Source: Plicaturopsis crispa FD-325 SS-3
Taxonomy: Eukaryota; Basidiomycota; Agaricomycetes; Amylocorticiales; Amylocorticiaceae
Assembly: GCA_000827205.1 (NCBI GenBank)
Contig: KN832567.1
Span: forward strand, 952,681 to 1,016,680
DNA: 64,000 bases
Direction: 5' to 3'
The notes under the pieces were generated by a model. It saw only the letters and a list, made by a program, of their open reading frames with translations, had not been told where the DNA came from and did not search any database. The position numbers and the translations under genes were made by a program. Within the stretch, counting starts at the first letter, position 1. Every line of letters begins with the position of its first letter. Positions 32,801-42,069 of this stretch are shown piece by piece.

Positions 32801-35800
32801 CGAGGGAGTGTATTGGAATATTCGGATCACGGTACGAACGACTCGTACCGCATGGTAATTTGATTATCTTATCGTTGGCTATCGTACTTATACTCTCGCA
32901 TGTACATACGCTAGCGAGTTTGAACCCTAATCCACCCCCGTTTCCTCGTCTCCTTGCGTCGCCCGTCCCTACCGCGCTCGTATCGTCCGTTGTGCGCGCC
33001 CGATTTCTACACAAACTCGCTAACATCACCGTTCTATTTGTGTTTGGCATTGTTTGCCCCTCGTACCCGCCGGGTTTCCGACAGCCCATTCCTTGCTCGT
33101 ACCACCGTCGTTGGCCGCCGCTCCCGTTCCCCGTTCCCCGCGTAATCCGTCCGTCGTGGGCGTTGCTCGTATCCGCCGTTGAGGCACCCCTGTACCCCGT
33201 CGTAAGCCGCCGTCGAGGCGCTGTACCCGTACCCCCGTGAAGTCGCCCGTCGAGGGCGCGTCGTCGTAAAGTCGCTCGCCGAGAGCGCATCGTTGCGCAA
33301 AGTCGTCCGTCGAGGGCGCATCGGAAAGTCGCCCGTCGAGGGCGCATCGGAAGTCGTTCGCCGAGAACGCGTCGGAAGTCGCTCGTCGAGAGTGCATCGG
33401 AAAGCCGCCCGCCGAGGGCGCATCGTACCGGAAGTCGTCCGTCGAGGACGCGTCGTAAAGCCGCCCGTCGAGGGTGCATTCGTTGTTGGTCCCCGGAGCC
33501 GTGAAGCATGGTCGTCGATGGATTATGCCGACACTGGGGAGGTTAGTTCGTCGTGAGTCCGCCCGCAGCTATGTCGCGCATTCCGTAACAGGCTCCGCGT
33601 TACCTGTCCGCTGCTCATCGTGCGATACTCGCCGCACGTTCGCTGTCGCTGCCCGTTGGAAGTTGGATCGGTTTTTGGTTTGAGGGAGTGCGTTATTTCT
33701 TATTCGTCTTCGCCTTTCTTCGCTACTGCTTGGTACTTCGTCGTTCGAGGGAGTGTATTGGAATATTCGGATCACGGTACGAACGACTCGTACCGCATGG
33801 TAATTTGATTATCTTATCGTTGGCTATCGTACTTATACTCTCGCATGTACATACGCTAGCGAGTTTGAACCCTAATCCACCCCCGTTTCCTCGTCTCCTT
33901 GCGTCGCCCGTCCCTACCGCGCTCGTATCGTCCGTTGTGCGCGCCCGATTTCTACATTGTAGCCGCGGCGTCAACTTTGTCGAATCGCCATCGAGGCCTA
34001 TGTAAGCCTCGAATGCGTCTTCACACCGGTGAAGCCATGCAATGATTGAAGGCGGGTCGAGCGGACCGAAGAACTTGGGGACGTCTAGTTTTGCCATGTT
34101 CGAGTGACGAGCAGTTGGCCGAGGAGTTTGCGTACGGCCAGAGAACAGCGAGGGATCGGACGAGGATTCGGAGACCGATTCAGGCAAAGGAGTGAGGGGG
34201 GACAGCGACGGGGCGATGTGCGGAGGGGTGTCACGCTTGGGCGTCGGCGCGAGCGAGCGGCGTCGAGTAGGAGGCAGTTCGACAGACTCAGCGGGGACGT
34301 GGAGTAAGCGACGCGATGCAGAACGACCACGAGGGTGTTCGTCGTCGGAGTCCAGCGTGTTTGCTTGTACAGCCTGTCAAGACGACGAGTCCGGGTGGTA
34401 TCCGAGATCAGGAATCGTTCGCGGGAGCGGCGGGCGAGAATAGACGACGAGGTTCGAGATTTGATCAACCGGAACGTTCGACGAGTTGATCAATTGAGAA
34501 TCGAGAGCGAGTTAAAAAAAAGTGGAAGGGTGCTGGCGGGGCACCGAACACTGAGCGAGAGCGAGGACTAACAGGACAACGGTATCTCTGTTGGACAGTA
34601 GACAAAGGTACAAGGGCGGCGGTATGGTATGACTGAGGAAAGAGAACAGGATCCCGACGTGAACATGAAGGGTCGGGATCCGGGAACGTGTATGTAATCA
34701 ATGTAATGTTTACAGTTGTCTCCCACCAATCAACGGTATAGATAGTAGCTGACCAATGTACCTTAGGATTGGGTATCAGAAGAAAGGGTGGACGGACGGA
34801 GAGATTGGCGCTGAGTGGATTCGTCATTTTGACGAGGCTACTACAGAAAAGGCCAACGGTGCTTACCGTCTTCTTCTCGTCGACGGGCACAATTCCCATT
34901 ATACCCTACAATTCCTCAAATATGCGCGCGAGCACAAGATCATCGTTCTGTGTTATCCTGCCCATGCAACACATATCTACCAAGGGCTCGATGTTGTCAT
35001 CTTCGCCGTCGTCAAGCGCTACCTAAACGAGGAGAGGGATAAATGGATGAGGGAGAACGCTAAAGCAATTGACAAGACGAACTTCCTTGAAATATACGGC
35101 AAAGCACATCTTCGCGCGCTTACCCCGGACACGATCAAGGCCGCTTTTCGCAAGACTGGGGTCTGGCCATTCAACCCCGATGTTGTTCCTGAGGAGGCGA
35201 TGGCTCCAAGCAAGGAGACGTCCGCGGAGGGGCATCTTCCGATTGTCCCAGCGACACCGGTGAGGGTGATGGCAGACCTAATCAAAAAATTGACCATTAG
35301 TGATGATATCGACGAACTCGACGAAGCCGACCTATCAGGAACCGATGCCGAACCTTCGACACCTACCATACCAAGAAGATCAGACAAAATGAAAGCCGCA
35401 TTCGAGAGCGCTGTTCACGCACTTTCACAAACCAACCTCGACTATCTCGCATCTGGAGAAAAGGTTCTCGCTGCAGCACCGATGCCCCAGACCCAAACAC
35501 AGCCCATCTCTCCGGCGCGTTCCTCGCGTCCCTCCTACGCAGACCTCCTTGCAATTGAACCAAAGACCCCGAACGAAGTCGCACTTCTCGCCGCTTTGCG
35601 AGAGTCCGAAAATCGAGAGGACGAACTCAAACGCCGCGTTATAAACCTCCAGGCGGCAAATATCCTCAACGAGTCTTACTGCAACAAACTGCGCTTTCAG
35701 TTAGCGTATATGGAGCAGAAGAAGAAGGCACCACATATGAAGGGGACATTTGGTGACGGGCTCCCAAAGCTCTTGACCGACGACGAGTTTTTTGAGCAGG

Positions 35801-36177
35801 TGGTGAAGTTCACGGAGTGGCAGAAACAGGAAGCAGAGAAAAAAGAGGCGCGAAAACAGTCGCGCGAGGGGCTGAAAGATGCGGTCGAAACATGGAAAAG
35901 AGAAGAGGTAGCGCGGAAGAACGAGAACGAGGCAAAAAGGGAGCGCTATCGCGAGGCGGTAAGGGTGTGGGAGGCAGAGAAGGCGGAGGCAAAGGCAAAA
36001 AAGCGCAAATTTGGGGTGCCTAAGCCAAAGCAGGAGCAGTTGGCGGCTCCGGTACCGAAGCCTACAGCGGCAGCGTTGGCGGCGGAAGACAGCGAGGACG
36101 AAGACGTTGGAGAGGACGAGGTTGACGAGGACGAGGATGAGGGCGGCGACGCGCGCGAGCTCGAGGAGGACTGCTAG
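29826..36177 (+). CDS. Pogo-type DDE transposase, intron enlarged by a retrotransposon
   Basis: Two exons, 29826-30643 and 34767-36177, total 2,229 nt, or 742 residues, with no internal stop. The N-terminal half holds a CENP-B/Tc5-like helix-turn-helix DNA-binding region (about residues 90-165). The DDE_1 catalytic core has D202 in YGIDEVG, D312 in LVDGHNSHYT and D348 in YQGLDVV, a DD35D arrangement, plus CYPAHATHIYQGLD typical of pogo transposases. The C-terminal third is a long charged coiled-coil region ending in an acidic tail. The intron is 4,123 nt; removing the LTR element and one copy of its 5-bp target duplication leaves a normal 56-nt intron (GTGAG to CTTAG). If the long intron is still spliced, the transposase is intact. 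Confidence 0.88.
30653..30844 (-). repeat. LTR of the Ty3-type element (3' LTR in gag orientation)
   Basis: 192 bp, identical by eye to 34523-34714; preceded by target copy GTTGT at 30648-30652. Confidence 0.9.
31186..31340. other. Assembly gap (155 N)
   Basis: The run of N is inside the Ty3-type element, between gag and the 3' end. The true length is unknown. A peptide ending DGSDDEECDD at 31125 just beyond the gap (minus strand) could be the end of pol. Confidence 0.95.
31866..32066 (+). repeat. LTR copy 1 of the non-autonomous element
   Basis: 201 bp; preceded by TTGTA. Same sequence at 32811-33011 and 33756-33956. Confidence 0.85.
32294..32536 (+). repeat. Minisatellite inside the non-autonomous LTR element (first copy)
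   Basis: About nine imperfect units of 24-30 bp with the core GTCGAGGGCGCATCGGAAGT follow one another. The same block recurs 945 bp downstream. Confidence 0.8.
32811..33011 (+). repeat. LTR copy 2 of the non-autonomous element
   Basis: 201 bp, shared between the two internal segments; preceded by GAGGGAGTG. Confidence 0.85.
33239..33481 (+). repeat. Minisatellite inside the non-autonomous LTR element (second copy)
   Basis: Same array of about nine units as at 32294-32536, shifted by 945 bp, with no difference noticed by eye. Confidence 0.8.
33756..33956 (+). repeat. LTR copy 3 of the non-autonomous element
   Basis: 201 bp; followed by TTGTA at 33957-33961. Confidence 0.85.
34523..34714 (-). 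repeat. LTR of the Ty3-type element (5' LTR in gag orientation)
   Basis: 192 bp, identical by eye to 30653-30844; followed by target copy GTTGT at 34715-34719. Confidence 0.9.
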
Positions 36178-36410
36178 ATCGATTAATTGAGATTTGCCGA
36201 ACCGGGACTCGGACCACGTGTATCACTGGGCCGGAATGACCCAAAAAGGTACCGCTTCACGGAATTGGTTCTTGTACGACGAGCATGAGACCACTGCCTT
36301 CAAAAAAATATGCATTCTATACCTACGTAGTGTATCTTCATGTACCAACACATATACGCCAGTCAGGAGGACGAAAATTTTGTGAGGAGCAAAAAGGTAT
36401 TTCAGTGTAC

Positions 36411-36430
36411 CAGTCACCGGTTGATGACTG
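36411..36430 (-). repeat. Right terminal inverted repeat of the pogo-class element
   Basis: Reverse complement starts CAGTCATCAACCGG; it is followed by TA at 36431-36432. Confidence 0.9.
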
Positions 36431-36539
36431 TAGGGGTTTCCATCGTGAGAATATGCTCCCGAGATCTTTCGTTTGTTTCCTTCAAGTTTTGTTACCGAAA
36501 TCCTTGTCTTGAACGTCCATCATCTATCCAATACTTGCA

Positions 36540-37775
36540 ATGTCTACACCGTCTTCGCCGCCTACGATTTCTGGGCCATCGTCGCCGGTATCCAGTGAGC
36601 AAATATCTTAAACTTTCAGCAGCTTAGGGCTGAGCGAGGACGCAACGAGCGCAGCTGGCCCCGACCTTCGTCATATCACATCCTCGAGCCACCTCGCTGC
36701 GGCGAGCAGCACCCGAACGCGCACAAGCGTCCATCTGCAGTCGCCCTCTGCTAGGTTAGGATCGCGCTCGCCCGCATCGATCCCCTCGTCACCGACGTCC
36801 GTGTGCGTACAGTCACATGGCGGTTACCAGATGTAAATACTGACGACGTTGCACAGGCACTCCTCTTCCTCCGCCATCTTCGAGCGTGACATTGAGCCAC
36901 TAGCAGGATCGTCACCGCCAGACCCACACCACAATCCCCACCGCAACGCCCGCCAACTCGATCAGTCCGTCCCCTCTGTCCTCGACAGCGCAGCAGAAGT
37001 CCTCACCGCCGCAGCGTCCCCGCCCGTCCTGGCGACCTCGTCCCCGCGCCTGCTCGACGACGACGTCGAGGTCGTCGCACCGGCCACCGTCTACACCGCG
37101 AGCCCGATCACCAGCCGCTCGCCCAGCCCCCGGCCCGGCAGCCTACTGCTCAGCCAGAGCCTCACCGTGGAGCCGGAACAGCCCGCGTGGAGCAGCGTCC
37201 TTGAACCGCCGCCCGTCCGCCCCGTCCCATCCATCCAGACCTCGCCCGAGCCGCACCACCGCCCGCACCCCACCGTCGAGCTCAGCACGCCCACCTCCGC
37301 GTACTACTCCCTCGCCAGCGGTAGCGGCAGCGCGAGCCCTGCGACCACCACCGCCGAGCGCCTGCCCTCGCTCCCGCCCTCGATCCCCTCGCCCGGCTCG
37401 CAGACGACGCCATCCAAGCGCCTCTCGTTCATGTCGTACTCGGACCTGCTTGCGTCGACGCCCGCCGCGCTCCTCCCACTCTCCGCGCTCACGCACCCGT
37501 CCGCAGCGGCCCCGCCCGCGCACATCCCCGCCGTACTCGGCGACAGCGGCAGCGCGAGCGGTGGCGACACTGGTGCGCCCGGCAGCAGGCGCGACAGCGT
37601 ACTCATGGAGCTTGGGCTCGGCGAGAGCTGGGGCGGTGGCGGCGGCGAGTGGGAGCGCGAGGGCCTCGGCAGGGGCTTGGAGGAGCGCCTCGAGAAGCTC
37701 ATGAGCGTCGAGCCGCCCGTGCCGACCGCAGCTGTACCAGCACCAGCTCCCGGGACGGGCAAGGCGAGTGTGTAA
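36540..37775 (+). CDS. Ser/Pro-rich hypothetical protein
   Basis: The main exon (from about 36849) encodes a Ser/Pro/Ala-rich protein of about 300 residues, apparently disordered, with one more conserved-looking stretch SKRLSFMSYSDLLASTPAALL and a Gly-rich, charged C-terminus ending GTGKASV. Upstream, an ATG at 36540 begins MSTPSSPPTISGPSSPVS in the same style and can be linked through two GT-AG introns: a very short one (about 36596-36628, only about 33 nt, so doubtful) and one of about 55 nt ending GCACAG at about 36855. The gene starts only about 110 bp from the right end of the pogo element. Function is unknown. KRLSFMSYSDLL is a motif I associate with basidiomycete-specific hypothetical proteins. 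Confidence 0.6.
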
Positions 37776-38291
37776 TGCATATGCTGAGTGTCTGACGCTC
37801 GTTTCTTTCTTTCTTCCTTATACTCATATATACCGGATATCTGTATTAATGACTCACTCAATGCTCCTACACTCCCTAGTCCCCCATCCATGTTTTCGAA
37901 TCTATTCCGTGCTCCGTGTACTGTATCCCAAGGAATGATCATGCGCGCGGCCCTCTTGCATCCTGCGTTCATCGCGAATGACTATGCTCCCAATGTCCTC
38001 GATCAATCATCTGAGTAGTGCGACCGTTTCTCGTTCGATGTCCTAGTAGCTACAAGATTTCAAACGTTCGAGGTTCAACGGTCGCCGACAGTGTCTCGAC
38101 TGCCAGGCATAGCCACGAGGCGCGTATACGAGTCGCGTACCTTTAACTGAGTGCGCGCGTCGAATCTTTATCCGGGTTTCATACAACGACAGCAACAATT
38201 CAATCGTACACCCGTAAGAGCCAGCACGATTGCATATCCTCGTTCAACGTCCAGCGCCAGCTTCAAGCACTGCTTATAAGTAGCATCCAAG
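37776..38291. other. Intergenic, no gene seen
   Basis: About 515 bp between two plus-strand genes. It contains the 3' end of the first and the promoter of the second, with no recognisable repeat. Confidence 0.45.
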
Positions 38292-40251
38292 ATGAACGTC
38301 GACCAGGACACTCTCGCTGCTCTCGCCCGCCAGAACCGCAGACTCAAATCGCAGGAGGCCGCGCACGAGCAGGTGCGCACCGCTTCTCTTAAAGGCACTG
38401 CAATAGGACTTACATACGGCGATGATCCCAGACGAACGCGCTCCTGGCGGTGAAGAACGCAACGCTCGAGGCGCAGAACAAAGCGCTCAAGGCCGCGCTA
38501 CGTGCGCTCCTGGACGACGCGTCGGATAAGTCTGATGCAGGGGGTGCAGAGGACCCCATTGTCATTGATTTGGAAGAGTCTACGGCTGGAAAGAAACCTG
38601 AGGTCATTCTAGCTACTGTTCCAGCGATCATTCCAGCTATCGTTCAAGGTGGCTCGAAGCACGGCGACGGCAACTCAGGCTCGATCGGTGCACCGGTGAA
38701 TGATGGTATTTTCTCAGAGGAGGGCAGTGGAGAGCTAGTCGAAGCCATTGACGAACCCGAGCAAGACGACAGTGAGACCGACACCGAGAATGGCGACGAA
38801 CATCGCGAACCCTTGTGGGATAGCCTGGACGGTGTGTACCGCTGCGTAAATTGCTCGTTTGAGGTCCTCGAAGGCCGGTGCCAGCAGCTACGATGCCGCA
38901 TGGGGCACTTATGGACACCCGTACGCTCGAACTACCCTCTTCCTCCCGTTTTCGCTACTGACACTACGTCTAGGAGCACAGTGCGAACATAGGGACGGTC
39001 GGGGAGAACGAGGCCCTCTCGCACGACCGCTATATCGTTCCTCTGCGCCCGCCCCGCCTGCTTGACGTCGCAGCCGACGTGCCCGTACCGCCGCAATACG
39101 CCAACCGCGTCGACGAGTACCGCGCCCTCCTGGCGCGTGGCGCGACAGCAGAGATGTGCCTCAAGTACGAGCTCGAGTACACCGAGTCATCAGGCATAGT
39201 TGCGTGGGCCGACGAGGACCTCATCGACACCTACGCCGGCCCTGCAATAACAAGCGTCAACGGCAAATGGAAGTTCCACCTCGGCAACTTCCTCCGACCC
39301 TCCGCAGAAGACTCGTCCGGCGCGTCCTTCATGGCAGACTTCATCGAGGATGCACTAGTGTATCCCGTCAAATCACGCAATTTCACCTGGGAGACTGTGC
39401 TGGAATCCCCTGGTGTGTGGGCGACGCGCCGCAAGACCCCCGCGCTGCTGGACGTGGGGTCCATACAGCCGTCGGACGTGCCCGAGCACCTCGAGGGCTG
39501 CGTCGACGAGTACCGCGCGCTCCTCGCGCGCGGCGCGTCCCACGAGATGTGCCGCAGGTACCGTCTGGAGTTCCCACACGACGTGGTAGGCATCGTCGCG
39601 TGGGCGGACGCGGACCTGCGCGCGCTCGCGGGCCCGTTCCTCCCCGGCCGCGCGAACGAGGACGTGGTCGAGTGGCAGTGGAAGATCCACCTCGGGCACT
39701 TCGTGCGGCGCGCGGTGGACGACGTTGCGGGGGCGGCGTATATGGCGGAGGTGGCGCGCGACGTGCGCAGGGACTGGTCGGCGATCAAGATGTGGGCGTG
39801 GGGCGACTGGGAGACCGTGCGCGAGCCGCAGTCGGTGCCGCCGTGCTGGGTCTCGCGGCGCACGCGCATCGAGGGGCCGCTTGTGCCGGACGAGGACAAC
39901 GAGTTTGGTCTCGTCGAGCCCGGCTCCGAGACGCTGTTCGACGAGATGGACGACGAGTCCGATGCAGATGACGCGTTGCATGTGGACGGCGACGCGCTCC
40001 TCCGCGCGGACGAGTATGAATCGGACTCAGAGGAGGACGATGAGCTGGACAGTGATGAGGAGGAGGTGGACGACGAATCGGACATCGTCCCCGCGTGGGT
40101 CCTCAACGCGCGCGCGGGCGCACAGGGCTGGGACTCCGACGCGTCGTCGGAGGACACCGACTGGCATGGCGCGCTGGACGACGACAGCGATGAGATGGAG
40201 GCCGACTCGGACGCGGTGTCCAGCGCGGTTGCTACCGACTCCACCGACTGA
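38292..40251 (+). CDS. Basidiomycete protein with coiled coil, Cys/His motif and two duplicated domains
   Basis: Three exons (38292-38372, 38432-38920, 38974-40251) give 615 residues. The N-terminus forms a coiled coil (LARQNRRLKSQEAAHEQTNALL). An acidic linker is followed by a Cys/His cluster YRCVNCSFEVLEGRCQQLRC with MGHLW, probably metal-binding. Then two copies of a ~115-residue domain follow, each starting VDEYRALLARGA, with EMC, GIVAWAD-DL, AGP and WK-HLG as shared marks (about residues 275-385 and 400-520). The C-terminus is highly acidic. The two domains are about half identical by eye, so they arose by internal duplication. I believe this corresponds to a basidiomycete DUF (DUF8191-like) of unknown function. 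A protein-protein or nuclear role is only a guess. Confidence 0.75.
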
Positions 40252-40700
40252 ATATCTTCGCTACTTTTCTGGCTCTGGTTGTGGTGCTGGAGTCTCGCCG
40301 GATCAATTTGGATAACATGGACACAAGGATGCTACATGTACACTACGTGACTTGTCTGGTTCTATAGCAAATACGAGCTCTTTTCCAAGTCCAAAAGCTT
40401 TTGCTGTAATACATATCATACACAAAAGAGGCGCGGGTACCTCAGTACATGGCCTTAAAGTTAGTGCCAGGCGCACGTTGATTCTCGTCAACACGATCGA
40501 CTTCGTCGACGACATCGGACAATGATTTGATGATTTTGCAGCCCAATCTGTGGCACATTCTCTTTTCCGTCGGTCAGAAGTTCTAAACCCTCTTCGCATG
40601 CGCACGTTCGATTGACGCAGGTTCTTTCCATGCTAGGCACTTCGTATAAGTAAGACGTTCGCTTGCGGCACCTACCATGCATTGCTTGTCCTCGCCCAGT
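40252..40700. other. Intergenic, no gene seen
   Basis: About 450 bp. Contains the 3' end of the duplicated-domain gene and the promoter of the phosphodiesterase-like gene. Confidence 0.45.
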
Positions 40701-41929
40701 ATGAGACTGCACATCTGCATCTACGCGTTGGCGGCCGCACTCGCGACCGCAAAGCCAAGCATCCTCGACGACATCGCTTCCCTGGAGAAGTCGCAGTCAC
40801 CTCTACTGCATTATCCCACCCAGTTCACACAGGTGCGTAGTGCGGCTCGGCGTGTGCTGTTGTCCTTTAAACGAGAGGTTCGATTTTGAAGGGGATCGTG
40901 CCGAAAGCTATCCATTCACACAACGACTGTGAGTACTCCTGGCCCCTACGAGTAGAGGTGCTGACCGACCGATGATATTTTACGTCGACGCGTTATGCCA
41001 GACTGGCGCGAAGTTCCGCTCTTGACGGCCCTCAGCTACGGCGTGTCGAGCGTCGAGGCGGACGTCTGGCTTGTCGACGGCGATCTCCTGGTCGGCAATG
41101 ATCTACTGTTGGGGCGTTCAAGCGTTAACAGCATTCGCAGGTCGGACACGAGCTTGCAGCGCTCACCAAGAACAGGACTTTCAGATCGCTGTATGTGGAC
41201 CCGCTGAAGAAAATCATCGACGGCCAGAACCCGAAAACCCCCTTCACTGCGAATCAAACATCGGTCAAGTCAGTGTCAACTGTAGCAATGAATAAGTACC
41301 TGCGGCATTTACTCACCATGCTCCGTACAATCACAGCGGGGTCTTTGACACGTCGTCAGGCACCTCCCTCCAGCTCCTGGTCGACATGAAGACCGACGGA
41401 AACGCGTACGTTCACTCCGTTTATCCCGTAAAACACACCCTCAAATGAACACCCGCCTCGCAGCACCCTCCCCGTCGTTCTTCGCCAGCTCGCATCACTC
41501 CGCGACGCGGGGTACCTGACCACCTACCACACAACCAACGCCACGCTCAACGCGAGCGCGATAACGGTCGTAGGCACGGGGAACACGCCCCTCGCGGGCA
41601 TCCGCGCGCTCTCCCCCGCGCGCGACATCTTCTTCGACGCGCCTCTCGACACGCTCGCAGCCACCGACATCGATGCGTCCATTTCACCCCTCGCGAGCAC
41701 GGACTACTCGGGCGCGGTGGGGTGGAGCGGGATCGGCGACATCGGCGCCGCGCAGGCAGCGAATGTGGCGCGGCTGGTCGGTGATGCGCATGCGCGCGGG
41801 ATCAAGGCGCGGTTCTGGGATACGCCGGGGTGGCCGGTCGGCGCGCGGGATGCGGTGTGGAAGGCACTTGCGGAGAGGGGGGCTGATTGGCTGAACGCGG
41901 ACGATTTGGAGGCGGCGAGCGAGTTTTGA
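40701..41929 (+). CDS. PLC-like phosphodiesterase of the Aim6 family, secreted
   Basis: About six exons can be joined. The first encodes a signal peptide (MRLHICIYALAAALATAKP). Exon 2 gives GIVPKAIHSHNDYW, with the first catalytic His of the PI-PLC-like TIM barrel. The next gives LSYGVSSVEADVWLVDGDLL (metal-binding Glu/Asp), and then VGHE supplies the second His. Further marks are LQLLVDMKTDGNATLPVVL, IFFDAPL, VGWSGIG and the final IKARFWDTPGWPVGARDAVW and GADWLNADDL, as in fungal Aim6 proteins and glycerophosphodiester phosphodiesterases. Likely a secreted or vacuolar phosphodiesterase acting on phospholipid-derived substrates; the yeast homologue has no settled function. An upstream in-frame ATG at 40677 would hide the signal peptide, so 40701 is preferred. 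Confidence 0.8.
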
Positions 41930-42069
41930 GGGTCAGTCCGTCGTAAACGGTGACGGTTCACGCTAGTTTTCGTCCGCTGATAGAGAATGACCACCCTCGA
42001 GAGATTAAGAAGAAATATTCAATTTGGCGACTGCACATACGATGCTTGAATGCAGTACAGCTCGTTGCA

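Larger units (their letters stand above)
31866..33956 (+). mobile_element. Non-autonomous LTR element as tandem LTR-internal-LTR-internal-LTR
   Basis: Three 201-bp direct repeats (31866-32066, 32811-33011, 33756-33956) are separated by two 744-bp internal segments (32067-32810 and 33012-33755), giving a 945-bp period. The copies look identical in all reading frames. TTGTA flanks the whole array (31861-31865 and 33957-33961), and these bases interrupt gag exactly. Purine-rich GAGGGAG precedes the second and third LTR, which suggests plus orientation. The LTRs start TATTGG and end TCTACA, so only the 3' end has the usual CA. The internal part has no retroviral protein and contains a minisatellite. 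It resembles a TRIM or SMART-type element, larger than usual. The tandem form could come from LTR-LTR recombination or from misassembly. Confidence 0.8.
31341..34187 (-). pseudogene. Retrotransposon gag split by a nested LTR element
   Basis: The N-terminal part reads from 34187 to about 33957 and contains MAKLDVPKFFGPLDPPSIIAW and WLHRCEDAFEAYIGLDGDS, typical of fungal Ty3-type gag. The frame then runs into the nested element (31866-33956). It resumes at about 31865 with LLEETTSRWWDENREELKPL, continuing through WEEFSTRVKARFVPAGWKMD and TFREYNSDLERARNAIGNKK to the gap at 31340. Removal of the nested element with one target copy restores the frame exactly. A further change of frame is suspected near 31430-31440, where the more gag-like continuation (REFFSPYGVPGP) is in the next frame. 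As it stands the gag cannot be translated in one piece. Confidence 0.8.
30653..34714 (-). mobile_element. Ty3/gypsy-type LTR retrotransposon inserted in the transposase intron
   Basis: Two 192-bp direct repeats at 30653-30844 and 34523-34714 appear identical base for base. They start TGGAAGGG and end GTTTACA, so they have TG...CA ends. GTTGT flanks both sides (30648-30652 and 34715-34719). The gag frame lies on the minus strand, and in that orientation a purine-rich tract (GATGGGGGTGAG) precedes the left LTR, as expected for the 3' LTR. Between the LTRs lie gag sequence, a second inserted element and an assembly gap. No protease, reverse transcriptase or integrase is visible; they may have been in the gap, which is filled with only 155 Ns, or be truly absent. 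Confidence 0.88.
29343..36430 (+). mobile_element. Pogo-class DNA transposon, carrying a nested LTR element
   Basis: Terminal inverted repeats start with CAGTCATCAACCGG at both ends (left 29343, right reverse complement ending 36430), and about 18 of the first 20 positions match. The element is flanked on both sides by TA (29341-29342 and 36431-36432), the target duplication of Tc1/mariner/pogo elements. Subterminal inverted copies of CCCAGTGATACA lie at about 29375-29385 and 36219-36230, at unequal distances from the ends. Length is 7,088 bp as found; without the inserted LTR element and one target copy it is about 3.0 kb. It encodes one transposase on the plus strand. Confidence 0.9.

Noticed and set aside
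31788-33509. ORFs of over 240 codons on the minus strand in the 945-bp repeat
   Set aside because: Arg-rich products of the minisatellite and LTR; the same peptides recur with the DNA repeat and have no protein family features.
39231-40244. 337-codon minus-strand ORF rich in Ser
   Set aside because: Exact antisense of the acidic, duplicated-domain protein, whose exon structure and internal repeat support the plus strand.
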